Shown: positions 26,547 through 35,884 of the stretch, piece by piece | Position numbering within the stretch: the stretch's first letter is position 1 | Layout: every line of letters begins with the position of its first letter | NCBI GenBank assembly: GCA_903839405.1 | Contig: CAIMCD010000035.1 | Coordinates: forward strand, 1-64,000 | Origin: an uncultured Chlorobiaceae bacterium | GTDB lineage: Bacteria > Bacteroidota > Chlorobiia > Chlorobiales > Chlorobiaceae | Reading direction: 5' to 3' | Length of the DNA: 64,000 nt | Notes under the pieces: generated by a model | The model's input: the letters and a program-made list of their open reading frames with translations, nothing else | Databases searched by the model: none | Told to the model about the DNA's origin: nothing | Made by a program: the position numbers and the translations under genes

Positions 26547-29273
26547 CTAAAAACCGAAGCCGGCTTTGATGTAGATGCCATAATCATTCATCAGCCGCCC
26601 ATCGTCAAGACCTTGCGCAAAGGCGATGCTGGCCGCATAGCGCGACTCAATGAAGGAGAACCATAACCCTCCACCAACACTGCTGTGCCATGCGCTGGAA
26701 TTTTCTCCGGAAAGAAAGACCCGGCCGCTTTCAACAAAGGCCAGAGGGCCGTACATGACCGGCACAAAAAGCTTGAACTCCCCAAGATGGAGGCGAAGTT
26801 CCGAACCGCCGTAGAGTGAAGCATCACCCGCAAAACGCTGCTTGTCATACCCCCTGAGCGAGTTGGAACCACCAAGATAAGCCGCCTCATAAAAAGGATA
26901 ACTACCCCAGATTTTCTCGCCACCAACCCTGAAGGCCACTCTGGAATAACGGGATGACACGAGCGGAATATAGGTTCGGAACTCACCCCGGATTTTTTCA
27001 AACTCCTTTTCGTTTCCAAAAAACGGCGGATAGTAGCTCCCTTCAACGTCCGCCATGATGCCACCAAGCGCGGCGGTTCCGCCACCATGAGGCCCTTTCG
27101 GCTTGACCGCAGAAAGGGCAATAACGTCACCGCAATCCCTTGAATCGTAATGAAATCCAACAACAAAACTTCCAGCAAAATCATGATTGATGCCGGGAAC
27201 GGTCGCCCGGTTCCGCTCAATAAACGAACCCGCCGAAGGAGTAAGGTTGATCCATTTCGCCTTGACTCCGGCGCTCCAGCTATATGGTGTATCCATCGGG
27301 TAGCGGAGTGAAGCTGCGAGGGTTGTGACCTGGTTTAACACCTCGAAATCATCTTCGGTAAGGCCACGATTCCTGAAGTAGGTTTCGTTGCCAAGCCCGT
27401 AGTAGTTAAGCAGATCGAGCTGGGTCGTACCGGCTTCAAGAGTGAGGGAGGTATTACGCAGCAGCGTCCGGAAATCGCCCTTGTAATGAAGATCATACCG
27501 GTAATTATTCCGGGTGGCAACCCCGCCGGTCAAGGCCATGGTATAACGGTAGGGCAAAGCGCGGAAACCGTAATCCACAAGAGCCACCCCCGTTCCGGCA
27601 TAGAAGCCGTAATGCGGTGAGTAATCAACCGTGAACGGTATACTCATATCGCGGCCTGCATCTCGCGGCACAGCATCATATTTCTCCTGATCATCAACCG
27701 GCGCTACAACCTTCTGGCGGTCAACCACCGTATACTGGCCACCCTTGAACTCCGATTTATCCCCGTCATCATAAAAAAACGTCATGTTCGCCAAGGTGGA
27801 AGAGGAGGCTGAAAGTGCTGGCTGGGAAGTATCTTCAAAGCTGTCCTCGCCCTCACCGCCAATGACCCGAACCTTCACACCACCCTTCGAGACCGGCCCC
27901 TGAACCACGGCCCGGTCATCGCCGCCCTGCAGGTAGAGTCGCACCTCTTCAGTCTCCAGAGGAGTGAAGAGCCGGTGATAAAAAGGTTTGCCTTTCTCTG
28001 CACCGCTCTTGGCGTCCCGCTTGAAAATTGCTACATCTACCCCTCCATCCGCCTGACGCTCAACGCGGGCATATTCCGCTTTATTGCTGGTGAAGACGTC
28101 CACATCACGGGCACAGAGCAGATAAAATTCACGCGATACCTTTTGCAACTGATCCCTTCTTGAACGGAGATCGCTTTCAAGCTCCGCTCCCGCTTTTTGA
28201 TACATGGCCGGCGGCATCTGCATAACCGCTTCATGAATCAGCTTGTCGGTGAGCCTGTGCTCCAGATCGCGGGTAACGGCGTCCCACTCGGGCCACGAAA
28301 TGCCGGAGAGCAGACGGCGGTCAAGGGGGTGGCCGAGGGAGCTTAAATTTTTGATTGCAGGATAGTTCGGCCCGAACGCGCTCATCCGGGGAGCTGCCTT
28401 GGCAATAATGCGGGCATAGAGACCATCGGCGTGGTAAAAGGCCTGGTCGCGATCACGGGGAATAGGCAGCCAGCGGGTTTTACCATCTTTTTTATAACCG
28501 GCCCACTTCCACTGGTCGGAGTGGCGATCCCAGTCGCCAATAAAGAGATCCATCAACCTTGCACGCAGGTAGGCCGCGCTGTCGAGAGTGTTGTCGTTAT
28601 CCTTTTCGAGGTTATTGTAGAGCGCATAGGTACCCGAAATTTTATCCGCACCCATGAACCCCTTGCCCGGACTCTCGCTTTCAATGGGGCGCTCCTCTAT
28701 GGTGCCCGCGAGTCCGGCAAATTCATCATAGTACTCACCAAGATGAGCCTTGTCGTAAGGCAGCACCACAAGCTTCGGCGTAATGTGATAGATATCTGTT
28801 GCCTCCATCAGGGGCGCTACAACAAGGTTGGCCACAGGATTGGAGCTGCAGGTCTGATCCTGAAGCAGATCGGCAACAACGCTGCTCTTTAATTTGGGAG
28901 GAAGGGCGCGGGCCGGATTTTTGTCAAGTGAGCGAAAGCGGTACTCCTTGCCGTCAGCGCCTTTAAAGCTCAGGGTCATTGTCTCCCCGCCACCACCGGT
29001 TTCAAAGGGATGCAACCCGCCGGCAAAGGTTGCAAGGTTGAGCACCGGCACCTCAATCGGAGTTGTCCAGAGTGAGCGCCAGCGCTTGCCAAAAATTTTG
29101 GTATGCAGCGATCCGGCCTCGTAACCTGCACCGGGAACAACCGTTACCAGCTCTTTGCCTGCAAGCTGTGCCTCCGGGATTTTCGCTGGTTGGGCACTTG
29201 CCTTCGCCGGGCTTACGGCGGAACACAGAACAAGCGCAAGGATAGAGAGTACGCCCCTCTGAAATAACTTCAT
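26547..29273 (-). CDS. Outer-membrane beta-barrel protein with kinase-like N-terminal region
   Basis: The 908-residue protein has a signal peptide (cleavage near residues 25-28). The C-terminal ~350 residues resemble an Omp85/surface-antigen barrel: alternating strands, RVAFRVGGEKIWGSYPFYEAAYLGG, SLRGYDKQRFAGDASLYGGSEL, and a final AGFGF ending in phenylalanine. Residues ~200-285 hold LFIGDWDRHSDQWKW and LPIPRDRDQAFY, a pattern like the catalytic and metal-binding motifs of CotH/HipA/FAM20-type atypical kinases. Barrel assignment is fairly firm; the kinase-like reading is inference. No POTRA repeats are obvious. It stands upstream of batA with hairpins between. Confidence 0.75.
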   Translation of the reverse strand: MKLFQRGVLSILALVLCSAVSPAKASAQPAKIPEAQLAGKELVTVVPGAGYEAGSLHTKIFGKRWRSLWTTPIEVPVLNLATFAGGLHPFETGGGGETMTLSFKGADGKEYRFRSLDKNPARALPPKLKSSVVADLLQDQTCSSNPVANLVVAPLMEATDIYHITPKLVVLPYDKAHLGEYYDEFAGLAGTIEERPIESESPGKGFMGADKISGTYALYNNLEKDNDNTLDSAAYLRARLMDLFIGDWDRHSDQWKWAGYKKDGKTRWLPIPRDRDQAFYHADGLYARIIAKAAPRMSAFGPNYPAIKNLSSLGHPLDRRLLSGISWPEWDAVTRDLEHRLTDKLIHEAVMQMPPAMYQKAGAELESDLRSRRDQLQKVSREFYLLCARDVDVFTSNKAEYARVERQADGGVDVAIFKRDAKSGAEKGKPFYHRLFTPLETEEVRLYLQGGDDRAVVQGPVSKGGVKVRVIGGEGEDSFEDTSQPALSASSSTLANMTFFYDDGDKSEFKGGQYTVVDRQKVVAPVDDQEKYDAVPRDAGRDMSIPFTVDYSPHYGFYAGTGVALVDYGFRALPYRYTMALTGGVATRNNYRYDLHYKGDFRTLLRNTSLTLEAGTTQLDLLNYYGLGNETYFRNRGLTEDDFEVLNQVTTLAASLRYPMDTPYSWSAGVKAKWINLTPSAGSFIERNRATVPGINHDFAGSFVVGFHYDSRDCGDVIALSAVKPKGPHGGGTAALGGIMADVEGSYYPPFFGNEKEFEKIRGEFRTYIPLVSSRYSRVAFRVGGEKIWGSYPFYEAAYLGGSNSLRGYDKQRFAGDASLYGGSELRLHLGEFKLFVPVMYGPLAFVESGRVFLSGENSSAWHSSVGGGLWFSFIESRYAASIAFAQGLDDGRLMNDYGIYIKAGFGF

Positions 29274-29583
29274 GGCAGATGTTATTTAATAGTGAAGGTT
29301 CCCCAACTCATAACCAGAATTACATCATATTTACATATTATCCCACTAAATACCAAAGATTTACAACAAGAGGATTTCAAGATAAGAGTCGGAACACCGA
29401 GCATCATACAACCCAGCCCGCCAACAGATAAAAAAACACGCTATCAGCAGTGGAATAAACCAAATACCTGCGTACATTATCTTCAAGCGCACCCAGCAAG
29501 AGCAGCATGTGGTTTCTTTATCGGTTATAATTCAAAAATCCGAAATGTAGGCGGATCCATTTACTTATTGTCAGGACAAGACT
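29274..29583. other. 310-base intergenic region with a -10-like element
   Basis: This lies between the divergent barrel gene (start 29273, minus) and the frameshifted gene at 29584 (plus). A perfect TATAAT is at 29526-29531, with no good -35. A plus-strand open frame (29292-29804) runs through but overlaps the next gene out of frame and lacks family features. Nothing else is recognised. Confidence 0.5.
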
Positions 29584-30187
29584 ATGAGTACGCCAGACAG
29601 AGATACTCTTTTGCTATCAGCCGATCAGCTTTGCATTCGCATCGAGACACTTACAACAAGCATGATGGATTTTTGGAAATCCTCTACCGGATGGGCACCC
29701 GTGGAGGCGGCAGGCATCCTCTCCAAGTCAAAGCTCGAATGGCAGGCATCACTCTTCTACCAGCCTCCGCCGCTGGGTATCGGCGGCGTCAGACGGCGAC
29801 CTGATTCTTGCATGGGCCAACCTTGGCGCGCTTGTCGAGGGCCAACTGATGCTGTTCCTATCCGTTTACTACAATGACTATTCAGTTGATGCTGACGCAA
29901 TTCGTGACAAAGACAGAAAAGACAGACTGATTGCTCCAGACAGTTCCTCCTTGGAACCCCTCCGCCAGTTTTTCGTCAAGCGAATCTGGACTGTCGATTG
30001 TGATTGGAATTCTTATGTTGAGCGAATTCAGCATCGGAGAAATGCGATTCACGCATTCCGTACCAGAGATATTGGGACGTTCGAGGATTGGAGGAATGAA
30101 CTACCTATCCATTTGTCATTTGTCAGGGACATCAATAGTCGTATTCCGTATCCCGACACGATCTGTGAACCAAGAGAATACTACTGA
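29584..30187 (+). pseudogene. Hypothetical accessory gene, frameshifted
   Basis: The ATG at 29584 has AGGA seven bases upstream and begins MSTPDRDTLLLSADQLCIRI. The frame breaks near 29755-29756: removing one T from CACTCTTCTACC joins it to a second frame giving WQASLSTSLRRWVSAA..., which runs to the stop at 30185-30187. The repaired product is about 200 residues, with LGALVEGQLMLFLSVYYNDY and a C-terminus RIQHRRNAIHAFRTRDI. The family is not recognised, but the HRRNxIHAF stretch is like helical proteins seen in mobile or defence contexts. A single inserted base has probably inactivated it; a sequencing error is the alternative. Confidence 0.62.
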
Positions 30188-30660
30188 CAGGAAAACAAGC
30201 GGATGGAGAAAACACGCCGCGCCTAAAATAAATTTTCTGCCCCAAAGCGCTGCTCATCCGCTTCCCGTTAAACCACAAAGAACGCAATACCTAGGTTGTT
30301 CATGCTACTCAACAGCGTAACATCACAGCAACATTCTCACCCAATCACCACCACTTCATCCCTCTCCCGGTCATCCGCCAAAGGCGCTTCACGCTTGCCT
30401 CGCCGCTCAGGATGCAACCGCTCCGGCTGTATGAACATAAGGCCGGAGGCCCTCTGCAGGTTGTTTTTTTATTGCATTAAATAAAATGGTATGTTCAGCC
30501 TTCCAAAAATCTGAGCGTAACCATTGCAATGAGGTGTTACGCCCGGACCTTGTCGGAGATGAGCACTCATTGCACAACAAGCTCCCTGAAAAAAACACAC
30601 AGGTTTCAGGGATGAAGCGCACCATTGTCGTTCGTCAATCTTGAATGGAGTTATGCAGGA
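30188..30660. other. 473-base intergenic region with a long imperfect palindrome
   Basis: It separates the frameshifted gene from the CoA-transferase. The left part (30197-30273) holds a long imperfect palindrome described separately. The remainder has short T-rich stretches near 30466-30490 that could belong to a promoter, but no pair of good hexamers. A 72-codon minus-strand frame (30407-30625) has no support. No RNA gene is seen. Confidence 0.5.
30197..30273. repeat. Imperfect palindrome, weakly attC-like
   Basis: AAGCGGATG (30197-30205) and CATCCGCTT (30255-30263) form a 9-bp outer stem; AGAAAA (30207-30212) and TTTTCT (30233-30238) form an inner stem. GTTAAAC at 30267-30273 matches the GTTRRRY core of integron recombination sites, and the element begins ten bases after the stop of the preceding gene. 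A matching left core (RYYYAAC) is not present, so the attC reading is weak. Confidence 0.35.
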
Positions 30661-32172
30661 ATGAAAAAAGAATCCCGTATCCTTTGCAAGTCTCTGGAAG
30701 GTAAAATCATGTCGGCAGATGAGGCCGCAGCTCTTATTGATTCCGGAGAAAATGTAGGCATGAGCGGATTTACCGGCTCCGGTTATCCCAAGGCGGTGCC
30801 GCTGGCACTTGCCAATCGCATTGAAAAAGCCCATGAAGATGGCGAGAAATTCCGGATCGGCGTCTGGACCGGCGCGTCCACCGCACCGGAACTGGATGGC
30901 GCTCTCGCCAAGGTTGACGGCGTGGAGATGCGTCTTCCCTACCAGTCCGACCCGGTTTGCCGCAAACGCATCAATGCCGGAGAGATGGAGTATCTCGATA
31001 TCCACCTCTCCCACGTAGCCCAGTTCGTCTGGTTCGGATTCCTCGGCAAGCTGGATGTTGCCCTGATTGAAGTGACCGGCATTCTCGAAGACGGACGACT
31101 CATTCCCTCATCCTCGGTTGGCAACAACAAAACCTGGCTGGATCGGGCCGACAAGGTGATTCTGGAAGTCAACTCCTGGCAGAACCCGCATCTTGAAGGG
31201 ATGCACGATATCTATTACGGCACCCATCTGCCGCCCGACCGGATGCCGATCCCGATCATCAGTCCGCATGACCGGATCGGTGAACCCTACCTGCGTTGCG
31301 ATCCGGCAAAAGTTATTGCCGTGGTTGAAACCCATAGCCCCGACCGAAATTCCGGCTTCTCACCACCTGATGCAAACTCCCGCCTGATCGCCGGCCATAT
31401 TCTTGAGTTCTTTGAACATGAAGTTAAAAAAGGGCGCCTTCCAAAGAACCTGCTGCCGTTGCAGTCGGGTGTGGGAAATATTGCCAACTCGGTTATGGAA
31501 GGGCTGAACAAGGGGCCGTTCGATAATCTGATTGCCTATACCGAGGTGCTGCAGGACGGTATGCTTGAGATGATCCACTCCGGCAAGATGATTTCGGCTT
31601 CGGCAACCGCCTTCTCCTTGAGCGATGCGGCTCTGGTGGCTCTCCACGACAATCTTGATGAGTTCCGCCACAAGATCATCCTCCGCCCACAGGAGATCAG
31701 CAACCATCCGGAAGTGATCCGCCGCCTTGGCATTATTGCCATGAACGGCATGATTGAGGCCGATATTTACGGTAACGTCAACTCCACGCATGTGATGGGC
31801 ACCTCCATCATGAACGGTATCGGCGGCTCGGGCGACTTCGCACGCAATGCTTATATCTCCATCTTCATGACCCCGTCGCAGGCCAAGAACGGCCAGATCT
31901 CCTGTATTGTACCGATGGCGTCCCATGTTGATCATACCGAGCACGATGTGCAGGTGATTGTGACCGAGCAGGGACTGGCTGACCTGCGTGGCCTCTCCCC
32001 CAATCAGCGTGCGAAAGTCATTATTGAAAACTGTGCCCACCCGGATTTCAAGCCTGCACTGCGCGACTACCACAACCGTGCATACAAGCAATCATTCGGC
32101 AAACACACCCCCCATCTGCTCGACGAGGCCCTGAGCTGGCACCAGCGCTACCTCAACACCGGCCGCATGTAA
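30661..32172 (+). CDS. Acetyl-CoA hydrolase/transferase family CoA-transferase
   Basis: The 503-residue protein belongs to class I CoA-transferases of the Cat1/AarC/YgfH type. It shows GENVGMSGFTGSGYPKAVP at the N-terminus, GVGNIANSVMEGL, and IAYTEVLQDGMLEMIHSGK with the glutamate that forms the enzyme-CoA thioester in the family. The likely reaction is CoA exchange between acetyl-, succinyl- or propionyl-CoA and acids, which would fit a reductive-TCA organism that assimilates acetate. The ATG at 30661 has GGAG ten bases upstream; an upstream extension is not conserved-looking. It stands alone on its strand. Confidence 0.88.
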   Translation: MKKESRILCKSLEGKIMSADEAAALIDSGENVGMSGFTGSGYPKAVPLALANRIEKAHEDGEKFRIGVWTGASTAPELDGALAKVDGVEMRLPYQSDPVCRKRINAGEMEYLDIHLSHVAQFVWFGFLGKLDVALIEVTGILEDGRLIPSSSVGNNKTWLDRADKVILEVNSWQNPHLEGMHDIYYGTHLPPDRMPIPIISPHDRIGEPYLRCDPAKVIAVVETHSPDRNSGFSPPDANSRLIAGHILEFFEHEVKKGRLPKNLLPLQSGVGNIANSVMEGLNKGPFDNLIAYTEVLQDGMLEMIHSGKMISASATAFSLSDAALVALHDNLDEFRHKIILRPQEISNHPEVIRRLGIIAMNGMIEADIYGNVNSTHVMGTSIMNGIGGSGDFARNAYISIFMTPSQAKNGQISCIVPMASHVDHTEHDVQVIVTEQGLADLRGLSPNQRAKVIIENCAHPDFKPALRDYHNRAYKQSFGKHTPHLLDEALSWHQRYLNTGRM

Positions 32173-32209
32173 GCTCTTTCGTCAGCCCTCACGACCCATT
32201 GCCCAATCT

Positions 32210-32236
32210 GCTTCCGGATATCCCTCTTCCGGAAGC
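32210..32236. terminator. Hairpin between convergent genes
   Basis: GCTTCCGGA (32210-32218) and TCCGGAAGC (32228-32236) make a 9-bp perfect stem between the CoA-transferase stop (32172, plus) and the pfkA stop (32276, minus). No T-run follows, so termination efficiency is uncertain. Confidence 0.55.
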
Positions 32237-32275
32237 AAAGGGCTCTATCTGAACAGCGTGCTGAACTTCCGGCTT

Positions 32276-33301
32276 CTACACATTGAGCAGCCGGTGTATG
32301 TCGAGCAGGTGAGTATCGATGCTGTGATTGAGTTTTACGGCCTTATTGAAGGGCACATGGACAAGCGCATGGTTATTGAGTCCGACCATAATACTCTTCT
32401 GATCATCAAGCAAGGCGTCAACCGCCGCAACGCCCATCTTGGTGGCATTGACCCGGTCATTGGCCACCGGACTCCCTCCCCGCTGGATATGGCCCAGAAT
32501 TGAAACGCGAACATCAAGCTCGGGATGTTTCTTGCGCACCTCTTCGGCAATCTTTACCGCACCTCCGGTTTCATCCCCTTCGGCAACCATGATAATGCCG
32601 CTGGTCTCCCGGTTTTTGTACCCTTTTTTCAGAAACTTCTTCAGCTCTTCAATCTGCTCTTTCGATTCCGGAATTAAAATAACCTCGGCACCACAGGCTA
32701 TGCCGCTGGTCAAGGCCAAGAGGCCAGCTTCATGGCCCATCACCTCAACAAAGAAGATCCGTCCGTGAGAGCGAGCCGTATCCTTGATTTTATCAACCGC
32801 TTCCACCACGGAGTTCAGTGCGGTCTCATAGCCAATGGTATAATCGGTGCCATACATATCATTATCAATCGTGGCAGGAATACCGACAAAGGAGATATCA
32901 TACTCCTGCGACATCACCAGCGCTCCGGTAAAGGAACCGTCACCACCGATCACCACAACCGCATCAATTTCGGCTTTTTTCAATTGCTGATAGGCTTTCT
33001 GGCGACCTTCAGCGGTTCTGAACTCAAGACTGCGGGCGGTTTTCAGCATGGTGCCCCCCAACTGCAGAATTCCTCCGACGTCCGATGATTTCAAAGGGAT
33101 AAAATCACCCTCAATCATCCCCTGATACCCGCGGCGGATACCGGTCACTTTAAGTTTATTGGCAATTGCGGCGCGCGTTACCGCCCGAATGGCCGCATTC
33201 ATTCCCGGAGCATCACCTCCTGAGGTCAAGACACCGATCTTTTTCAGCTTCTTCCTTTTCAGAGATACCGCCTCGCCCGTCTCATTCGTTGTCACACTCA
33301 T
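32276..33301 (-). CDS. pfkA: ATP-dependent 6-phosphofructokinase
   Basis: The enzyme phosphorylates fructose 6-phosphate. From the ATG at 33301 (MSVTTNETGE) the product is 341 residues. It has TSGGDAPGMNAAIRA, the nucleotide motif GGDGSFTGA and the catalytic TIDNDMYGTDYTIG with the base aspartate. The glycine after GGD is typical of ATP-dependent rather than pyrophosphate-dependent enzymes. The frame is open for another 126 codons upstream, but that part is low in conserved features; an ATG at 33421 is a weaker alternative start. Green sulfur bacteria use it for glycogen breakdown. Confidence 0.93.
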   Translation of the reverse strand: MSVTTNETGEAVSLKRKKLKKIGVLTSGGDAPGMNAAIRAVTRAAIANKLKVTGIRRGYQGMIEGDFIPLKSSDVGGILQLGGTMLKTARSLEFRTAEGRQKAYQQLKKAEIDAVVVIGGDGSFTGALVMSQEYDISFVGIPATIDNDMYGTDYTIGYETALNSVVEAVDKIKDTARSHGRIFFVEVMGHEAGLLALTSGIACGAEVILIPESKEQIEELKKFLKKGYKNRETSGIIMVAEGDETGGAVKIAEEVRKKHPELDVRVSILGHIQRGGSPVANDRVNATKMGVAAVDALLDDQKSIMVGLNNHALVHVPFNKAVKLNHSIDTHLLDIHRLLNV

Positions 33302-33547
33302 CTGTTTTTTCTCATTATTTGTCCCGTCAAAAAAATCACCCATACCAGCTCCATCGGTAACTCCGCAAAACCCGGCACCAGAGAGCGTGCCAATGTAACG
33401 TTTTTTGGCGGTCAACAACATTTTCAATCGATTACGACTGAGGCTGAAAGCATAATGAAGAGAGGTCGTGATAAAGCTGTAAAAAATAGTGTAAAATAGA
33501 TAACTTGTATGGAGTTTCTCCAATAGTGCAAAAAAGTGAGGGAACCG

Positions 33548-34003
33548 ATGAAAACTGATAACAAAGAGTTTATTGCGTCTATTCATGAAAAGTTCACCAC
33601 CTTCAAAACCCTCTCGGCCGAGTCCGGTGAAGGTGCAGCGTGGGAAACAATGGTGACGGGCTTGAAAGCAGAGGAGCAAAAGCGCATGGCACCGTTTGTT
33701 GCAAAATCCTCCCTTGCCGAGGGCTTCAAAATCGGGATTCCGTTTTTTGCGAGCATGGGCATGGAGATGGATATCGTGGACATTTCAAACCGGGGAAGTG
33801 ACGCAGCCCTCGAAATACAGAAGTATTGTCCCTATCTTGAAATCAGCAAAGAGTATGGCTTTGAGACTCCCTGCCACATCGTCTGTGAAATGGATATTGA
33901 AGCCATTCGGCGAGCCTTCCCGGAGATGAATGGTGAAATTTTGGCACGGCAGGCTGCAGGCAGCTCGGTATGCATCTTTAAATATGAGCGCCCGGCCAAA
34001 TAA
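33548..34003 (+). CDS. Hypothetical protein, possibly of the L-2-amino-thiazoline-4-carboxylate hydrolase family
   Basis: The 151-residue protein has no signal peptide or helix. Its C-terminal half (KYCPYLEISKEYGFETPCHIVCEMDIEAIRRAFPEM) contains three cysteines and an acidic position arranged like the ATC-hydrolase-type family of small cysteine-containing proteins, often found near sulfur or thiol metabolism genes. The match is by pattern only. The ATG at 33548 has GAGGG just upstream, better than the GTG twelve bases earlier. It is between divergent pfkA and convergent Bat-type genes. Confidence 0.45.
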   Translation: MKTDNKEFIASIHEKFTTFKTLSAESGEGAAWETMVTGLKAEEQKRMAPFVAKSSLAEGFKIGIPFFASMGMEMDIVDISNRGSDAALEIQKYCPYLEISKEYGFETPCHIVCEMDIEAIRRAFPEMNGEILARQAAGSSVCIFKYERPAK

Positions 34004-34014
34004 ACCCTTTTCGG

Positions 34015-34965
34015 CTACCCTTCCGGCTGGCGGCTTGAGCGGATAACCTCTTCGGCCTTCTGCAGGGAGTGGCGGGACTCGTCGATATCGGGCCGGCTGT
34101 CGGCAAATTTGACCAGGTCGGCCTGCTTGAGGAGGTTCATGATGCTTTCAAACCCGGCAACACCAAGCTTTTTAAGGTCACGCTCAATCTCCTGCGTCAC
34201 GGCTTCAAGCGCCCGGATACGGTAGTGGTTTTCAAGAAAGGTGCGCATGATGTTGCTCAGCTCTTCATAGCACTCGTGCGGCGGCATACCGGCCGAGAGC
34301 CGTGAGTTAAGCTTGCGAAGCTTCCTCTGGGCAACTTGGCCGGAGTCGACCTTTTCAGCGCTCATCACGGTGCGCTTGAGAAAAAAGACCAGGAGGAGCA
34401 CCACCCCGGCCGCGCCAAGCACGGCAAGAACGAGTGGCAGAATCAGCAGAAGCGGGATTGATGGCTTGACGGGAGGGCTGATGGGCCTGAGCTCATGCAT
34501 GGTGGAGTCGGTCAGCGCCTGAACAAAGACCGAGGCCGTGGGCGTATAGGGAACCCTGCCGGAAAGCTCTCCTTTGCTGTTATGAAACACAACGCTGAAC
34601 GGGGGAAGAGCTAGCCGACCACTGCCAAACACGGCAAGCTCATACTGGAAGCTCTCCACTCCGATACCAAGCGACTCTTCTGAAAACGTGCGTTTGCGGC
34701 TGATGAGCGCGAAGGGCTCCACCATAAACCGTTCAACTCCTTCCAGTGAAACAACCTCGCTCTTTGGATGACGCACCTGGATGGTGCAGTGGAGGTGGTC
34801 GCCCACAAAAAGGGTATCGGGCGTGAGGGTGACGGTTATTTCGGGCGGCACCCTCCCTTCTGCGGCGCGAAGTGCTGCGGGAGCGGCTAAAAAAAAGAGA
34901 GGGAGCAGCAGGAAGAGAAGCCGGTTGAGGTGCCCTGCTGCCGTGCCCTTAAACCTTGCGTTCAC
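34015..34965 (-). CDS. Membrane protein of the MoxR/DUF58 set (DUF4381-like)
   Basis: The 316-residue protein has a signal peptide (RLLFLLLPLFFLAAPAALRA), an immunoglobulin-like beta domain (residues ~40-165), a membrane helix (SIPLLLILPLVLAVLGAAGV) and a helical cytoplasmic tail with ECYEELSNIMRTFLENHYRIRALEAVT. Such proteins accompany MoxR ATPases and DUF58 proteins and belong to the Bat-type clusters. It overlaps the DUF58 gene by 17 bases. The function is unknown; a membrane partner for the VWA proteins is inference. Confidence 0.7.
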   Translation of the reverse strand: MNARFKGTAAGHLNRLLFLLLPLFFLAAPAALRAAEGRVPPEITVTLTPDTLFVGDHLHCTIQVRHPKSEVVSLEGVERFMVEPFALISRKRTFSEESLGIGVESFQYELAVFGSGRLALPPFSVVFHNSKGELSGRVPYTPTASVFVQALTDSTMHELRPISPPVKPSIPLLLILPLVLAVLGAAGVVLLLVFFLKRTVMSAEKVDSGQVAQRKLRKLNSRLSAGMPPHECYEELSNIMRTFLENHYRIRALEAVTQEIERDLKKLGVAGFESIMNLLKQADLVKFADSRPDIDESRHSLQKAEEVIRSSRQPEG

Positions 34966-35839
34966 GGTAGCGGAAAAACGAGTTCAACTCCCCGATAAAA
35001 GAGCGGTCAGTATCCAAAAAGAGCGAGTCGATACGCATCCGCCGAAGCCGCTGGCGAAGCTCTTCCTGCTGACGGGCGTACTCGCTGGCATAGCGGGCCA
35101 ACTGGCGGCGGCTCGCACCGTCAAAGGTGAGGCGCTGGCCGGTTTCCGGATCTTCAAGATCAAGCAGGGCACTGGAGGGTATGGCTTTGTCGAGCGGATC
35201 ACTGATATGAACCAGCACAAAGTCGTGACGGCTATTGAGCAGCTTCATACCCTGTTCATAATCGCTATCAACCAGATCGGTCAAAAGAAAGATGATCTCC
35301 TGGCGCTTGCGGGTATAGCGGATAAAGGAGAGGGCGGCGTTGATATCGGTTTTACGGCTCCCGGGCTTCAGGCGCAAAAGCTCTTCAAGAATCACGAGCA
35401 CATGATGACGCCCTTTGCGGGGCGGAATATAGGTTTCAACCTGATCGGTAAAGACCAGAAGGCCAACCTTGTCGTTGTTCTGGATGGCGCTGAAGGCAAG
35501 CACCGCGCTCACCTCAAGCGCCAGCTCCTGCTTGCTGCGTTCCCGGCTTCCGAAAAGCATTGAGGCTGAACCGTCAACAACCAGCATCAGGCTCCGCTCC
35601 CGCTCCTCGGTAAAGAGCTTGACGTACAACTCATGCTTGCGGGCCGAGGTGTTCCAATCGATAGAGCGGACATCGTCCCCATACTGGTACTCGCGGACAT
35701 GACTGAACTCGATCCCTTTGCCTTTGAACGAGGAGTGGTATTCGCCACTGAAAAGCTCGCTGGCCATGCGTTTTGAGCGGATCTCAACGCGCCGGATAAC
35801 TTTCTGCAACTCCTTCAGATACTCTTTACTCTTTTCCAT
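34949..35839 (-). CDS. DUF58 domain protein
   Basis: The 296-residue protein has the DUF58 core: GIEFSHVREYQYGDDVRSIDWNTSARKHELYVKLFTEERE followed by a VWA-like SLMLVVDGSASMLFG stretch with a DxSxS-like motif. DUF58 proteins work with MoxR AAA+ ATPases. I use the ATG at 35839 because GGAG lies six bases upstream; a GTG at 35881 is also in frame. It follows moxR by 45 bases and overlaps the next gene. Complex assembly or metal-dependent folding is the usual proposal for such pairs. Confidence 0.85.
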   Translation of the reverse strand: MEKSKEYLKELQKVIRRVEIRSKRMASELFSGEYHSSFKGKGIEFSHVREYQYGDDVRSIDWNTSARKHELYVKLFTEERERSLMLVVDGSASMLFGSRERSKQELALEVSAVLAFSAIQNNDKVGLLVFTDQVETYIPPRKGRHHVLVILEELLRLKPGSRKTDINAALSFIRYTRKRQEIIFLLTDLVDSDYEQGMKLLNSRHDFVLVHISDPLDKAIPSSALLDLEDPETGQRLTFDGASRRQLARYASEYARQQEELRQRLRRMRIDSLFLDTDRSFIGELNSFFRYRERKV

Positions 35840-35884
35840 ACGACTCTCCAGCTCCGGTTCTCTCTCCACGTAAAAGCTCACGCC

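Noticed and set aside
29292..29804. 170-codon plus-strand ORF across the gap and into the frameshifted gene
   Set aside because: It is out of frame with the supported gene, has no homologous features and lacks a ribosome binding site.
30197..30273. The palindrome as a true integron attC site
   Set aside because: Only the right core matches and no integrase is in the window; it is kept as a weak attC-like palindrome.
30407..30625. 72-codon minus-strand ORF before the CoA-transferase
   Set aside because: No recognisable features and no start signal; it lies in a spacer.
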